Notes under the pieces: generated by a model
What the model saw: only the letters and a program-made list of their open reading frames with translations
Told to the model about the DNA's origin: nothing
Database searches by the model: none
Shown here: piece after piece, positions 63,590 through 64,000 of the stretch
How positions within the stretch are numbered: position 1 is the first letter of the stretch
How the letters are laid out: each line of letters starts with the position of its first letter
Origin: Stereum hirsutum FP-91666 SS1
Taxonomy: Eukaryota; Basidiomycota; Agaricomycetes; Russulales; Stereaceae
DNA length: 64,000 bases
Assembly: GCF_000264905.1 (NCBI RefSeq)
Contig: NW_006763133.1
Location: 2,180,329 to 2,244,328 of the forward strand
Reading direction: 5' to 3'
Program-made: the position numbers and the translations under genes

Positions 63590-64000
63590 GTCACTCTATT
63601 ATGACGCACATGGCTGCATGAGAACGCGCGTCGTAAGATGAAGTGAAAGGGGAAGCACAAACCATGCTACTGATGAAGTCCTAAGTTGGGACGTCGTATG
63701 GACAGGAAATAAAGAAAAGCCAGGGAGAAGGATGGGCGTAAGAGGGAGAGAGCAGGTTCAGTGGCCGATACGGAGCAGGCAGAGGGCGCGATGATGGCCC
63801 GCTCGAAGCCATCCCCAGCCACACCCGGCTCTCGGCCATTCCCGCCGGGCGCCACAGTCCCATAAAAACCTTGCTGCCCCTCTTTTCCTCTTTTGCGCTC
63901 TCCTCTTTTGTCCTCTTGCCATCCATGCAACCTTTCATTTCTTTGCGTGCTTATTCCTCACGAAAGTGACCTTGGTCTCACCACATGTCCGATTACTACC
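63590..64000. other. Promoter region upstream of ubp15, right edge of window
   Basis: About 400 bp. The right part is pyrimidine-rich on the + strand after a CATAAAAA box (about 63863), as in leaders of fungal genes reading rightwards. Confidence 0.45.
63985..64000 (+). CDS. Possible start of a + strand gene running out of the window
   Basis: An ATG at 63985 begins MSDYY and stays open to the end. It follows a TATA-like CATAAAAA near 63863 and a CT-rich stretch that looks like a 5' leader. An upstream ATG at 63925 gives only a 14-codon frame. Too little sequence to name. Confidence 0.25.

Overview
This window comes from a nuclear chromosome of a filamentous basidiomycete, most likely an agaricomycete mushroom or wood/litter fungus. 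The genes are interrupted by many short introns (about 50-65 nt, GT...AG), intergenic gaps are short, and the proteins are of fungal type (Csm3/Swi3, Knr4, Eaf1/Vid21, Sog2, Sec66, Zn2Cys6 factor). I see about twenty protein-coding genes, one cut by the left edge and possibly one by the right edge. I found no tRNA, rRNA, transposon or CRISPR.

Layout. 1-795 (-): N-terminal protein methyltransferase NTM1, cut at its C-terminus. 972-2517 (+): fork-protection protein Csm3/Swi3, sharing a promoter with three MCB boxes. 2803-4915 (-): Golgi-type GT18 glycosyltransferase. 5910-10335 (-): Eaf1/Vid21, the NuA4 scaffold. 11015-13199 (-): Smi1/Knr4. 13537-15891 (-) and 21040-23412 (-): two succinyl-CoA:3-ketoacid CoA-transferases (SCOT), with a secreted GH35 beta-galactosidase (16860-20886, +) between them. 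23889-25222 (-): twinfilin, divergent from the FYVE protein Pep7/Vac1 (25453-28339, +). 28743-29814 (-): Sec66, divergent from mitochondrial citrate synthase (30334-32606, +). 34093-35516 (-): an uncharacterised Pro/Gly-rich protein, divergent from a PP2A B56 subunit (35856-38164, +). 39411-41701 (+): cytosolic Hsp70 with a heat-shock promoter. 42357-45530 (-): secreted PhoD-like phosphatase. 46119-48629 (-): rRNA helicase Spb4. 50754-54015 (+): Zn2Cys6 transcription factor. 54421-57901 (+): RAM-network protein Sog2. 59192-63589 (-): Ubp15/USP7 deubiquitinase. A new + strand gene may begin at 63985.

Most of the content is housekeeping: chromatin and replication, secretory and endosomal traffic, ribosome biogenesis, proteostasis and mitochondrial acetyl/succinyl-CoA metabolism. 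Citrate synthase and the two SCOT paralogues all handle acyl-CoA in mitochondria, but they are not arranged as a cluster. I see no secondary-metabolite cluster or defence-like system.

The points most worth a second look are: the MCB-box promoter of Csm3; a 48-bp heat-shock element array kept in one 5-bp register; two introns that need GC-AG splicing, one of them splitting the FYVE zinc finger; SCOT paralogues with different intron content; a palindrome-dense bidirectional promoter; and a 21/22-bp minisatellite. Exon boundaries were worked out by eye from reading frame, splice signals and family conservation, so individual junctions may be wrong even where the gene call is firm.
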